A stretch of DNA of 5,707 bases from Nitrospira sp. (GTDB lineage: Bacteria > Nitrospirota > Nitrospiria > Nitrospirales > Nitrospiraceae), in contig JABMDG010000185.1 of NCBI GenBank assembly GCA_015904045.1, forward strand, positions 1-5,707, in the 5' to 3' direction. The notes beneath the pieces are model-generated. The model did not search any database. It saw only the letters and a program-made list of their open reading frames with translations, and was not told where the DNA came from. Positions 5,558 to 5,707 of this stretch are shown piece by piece (the stretch's first letter is position 1; every line of letters starts with the position of its first letter). A program made the position numbers and the translations under genes.

Positions 5558-5653
5558 TGGCTACTAGCTGATAGCTTATGACATATGGCATCAGAGAAAA
5601 AAGGTTCCAGATCGGTCTTGCCATCAGCCATACCCCATCTGCTATAAGCTCTT
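5558..5653. repeat. Degenerate heptad-periodic inverted element in the mpg-gloA intergenic region
   Basis: Five consecutive 7-base units run from 5558 to 5592, each starting with T and with C or A at fixed positions; examples are TAGCTGA and TAGCTTA. A second run at 5619-5653 has units such as TGCCATC, AGCCATA and TGCTATA. The two runs are related as inverted arms: 5566-5589 matches the reverse complement of 5627-5650 at 18 of 24 positions, around a 37-base centre that contains an A6 tract (5597-5602). The element fills nearly the whole divergent intergenic region and so may carry both promoters. One weak candidate for mpg, reading on the minus strand, is TTGTGA (5669-5664), 17-base spacer, TATAGC (5646-5641). 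Confidence 0.58.
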
Positions 5654-5656
5654 CTC

Positions 5657-5707
5657 ATGACAGTCACAAAGCTCCTCCACACCCGTATGCGGGTCAGCGA
5701 TTTGGAC
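5657..5707 (+). CDS. gloA: Glyoxalase I (lactoylglutathione lyase), N-terminal fragment
   Basis: The frame opens at the ATG at 5657 and runs off the window after 17 codons, MTVTKLLHTRMRVSDLD. The LLHTRMRVSDLD segment matches the start of glyoxalase I, where E. coli GloA has LLHTMLRVGDL. His8 corresponds to the first metal-binding His (His5 of E. coli GloA). The enzyme isomerises the hemithioacetal of methylglyoxal and glutathione (or another thiol) to the lactoyl thioester, detoxifying methylglyoxal in the cytoplasm. No clear Shine-Dalgarno site precedes the ATG. TATAAG at 5643-5648 could be a -10 box, but it would leave almost no leader. Only the first strand and the first ligand are visible, so another member of the vicinal-oxygen-chelate superfamily remains possible. 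Confidence 0.8.
   Translation, partial: MTVTKLLHTRMRVSDLD

Overview
The window reads as ordinary chromosomal DNA of a moderately GC-rich Gram-negative-type bacterium. No phage, plasmid or insertion-sequence gene is visible. The mix of a hopanoid-type sugar epimerase, a carotenoid-synthesis membrane protein, small secreted proteins of unknown function and an orphan GAF-domain sensor kinase would suit Nitrospira or a relative (Nitrospirota). That assignment is inferred from gene content and protein style, not from a marker gene.

Layout. Bases 1-429 (+) hold the C-terminal part of an HpnA-like NAD-dependent epimerase, cut by the window edge. It is followed at 499-1338 (+) by a polytopic carotenoid biosynthesis protein of the CruF/DUF422 family, so the left end looks like part of an isoprenoid (hopanoid/carotenoid) locus. 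After about 200 bases without a supported gene comes a two-gene unit at 1537-2331 (+): a small secreted DUF5666-like protein and, 9 bases later, a four-helix YvlD/phage-holin-4 type membrane protein. A plausible terminator (2405-2429) and a sigma70-like promoter (2440-2468) separate it from a 606-residue two-GAF histidine-kinase-like protein (2495-4315, +). In that protein the phospho-acceptor His is replaced by Thr and the G1-box Asp by Asn. No response regulator lies nearby.

A 256-base intergenic stretch (4316-4571) contains a degenerate array with a 7-base period, then a good promoter (TTGACA, 18-base spacer, TATGAT) and a strong Shine-Dalgarno site in front of a 122-residue secreted protein of no recognised family (4572-4940, +). 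A perfect 21-base-pair hairpin (4955-5000) lies between this gene and the convergent 3-methyladenine DNA glycosylase gene (5016-5552, -) and should stop transcription from both sides. The glycosylase is divergent from a glyoxalase I gene that starts at 5657 (+) and runs off the window. The space between them holds a second degenerate 7-base-period element in two inverted arms.

The two observations most worth following are the apparent pseudo-histidine-kinase and the two heptad-periodic intergenic elements. The remaining genes look like conventional members of their families.
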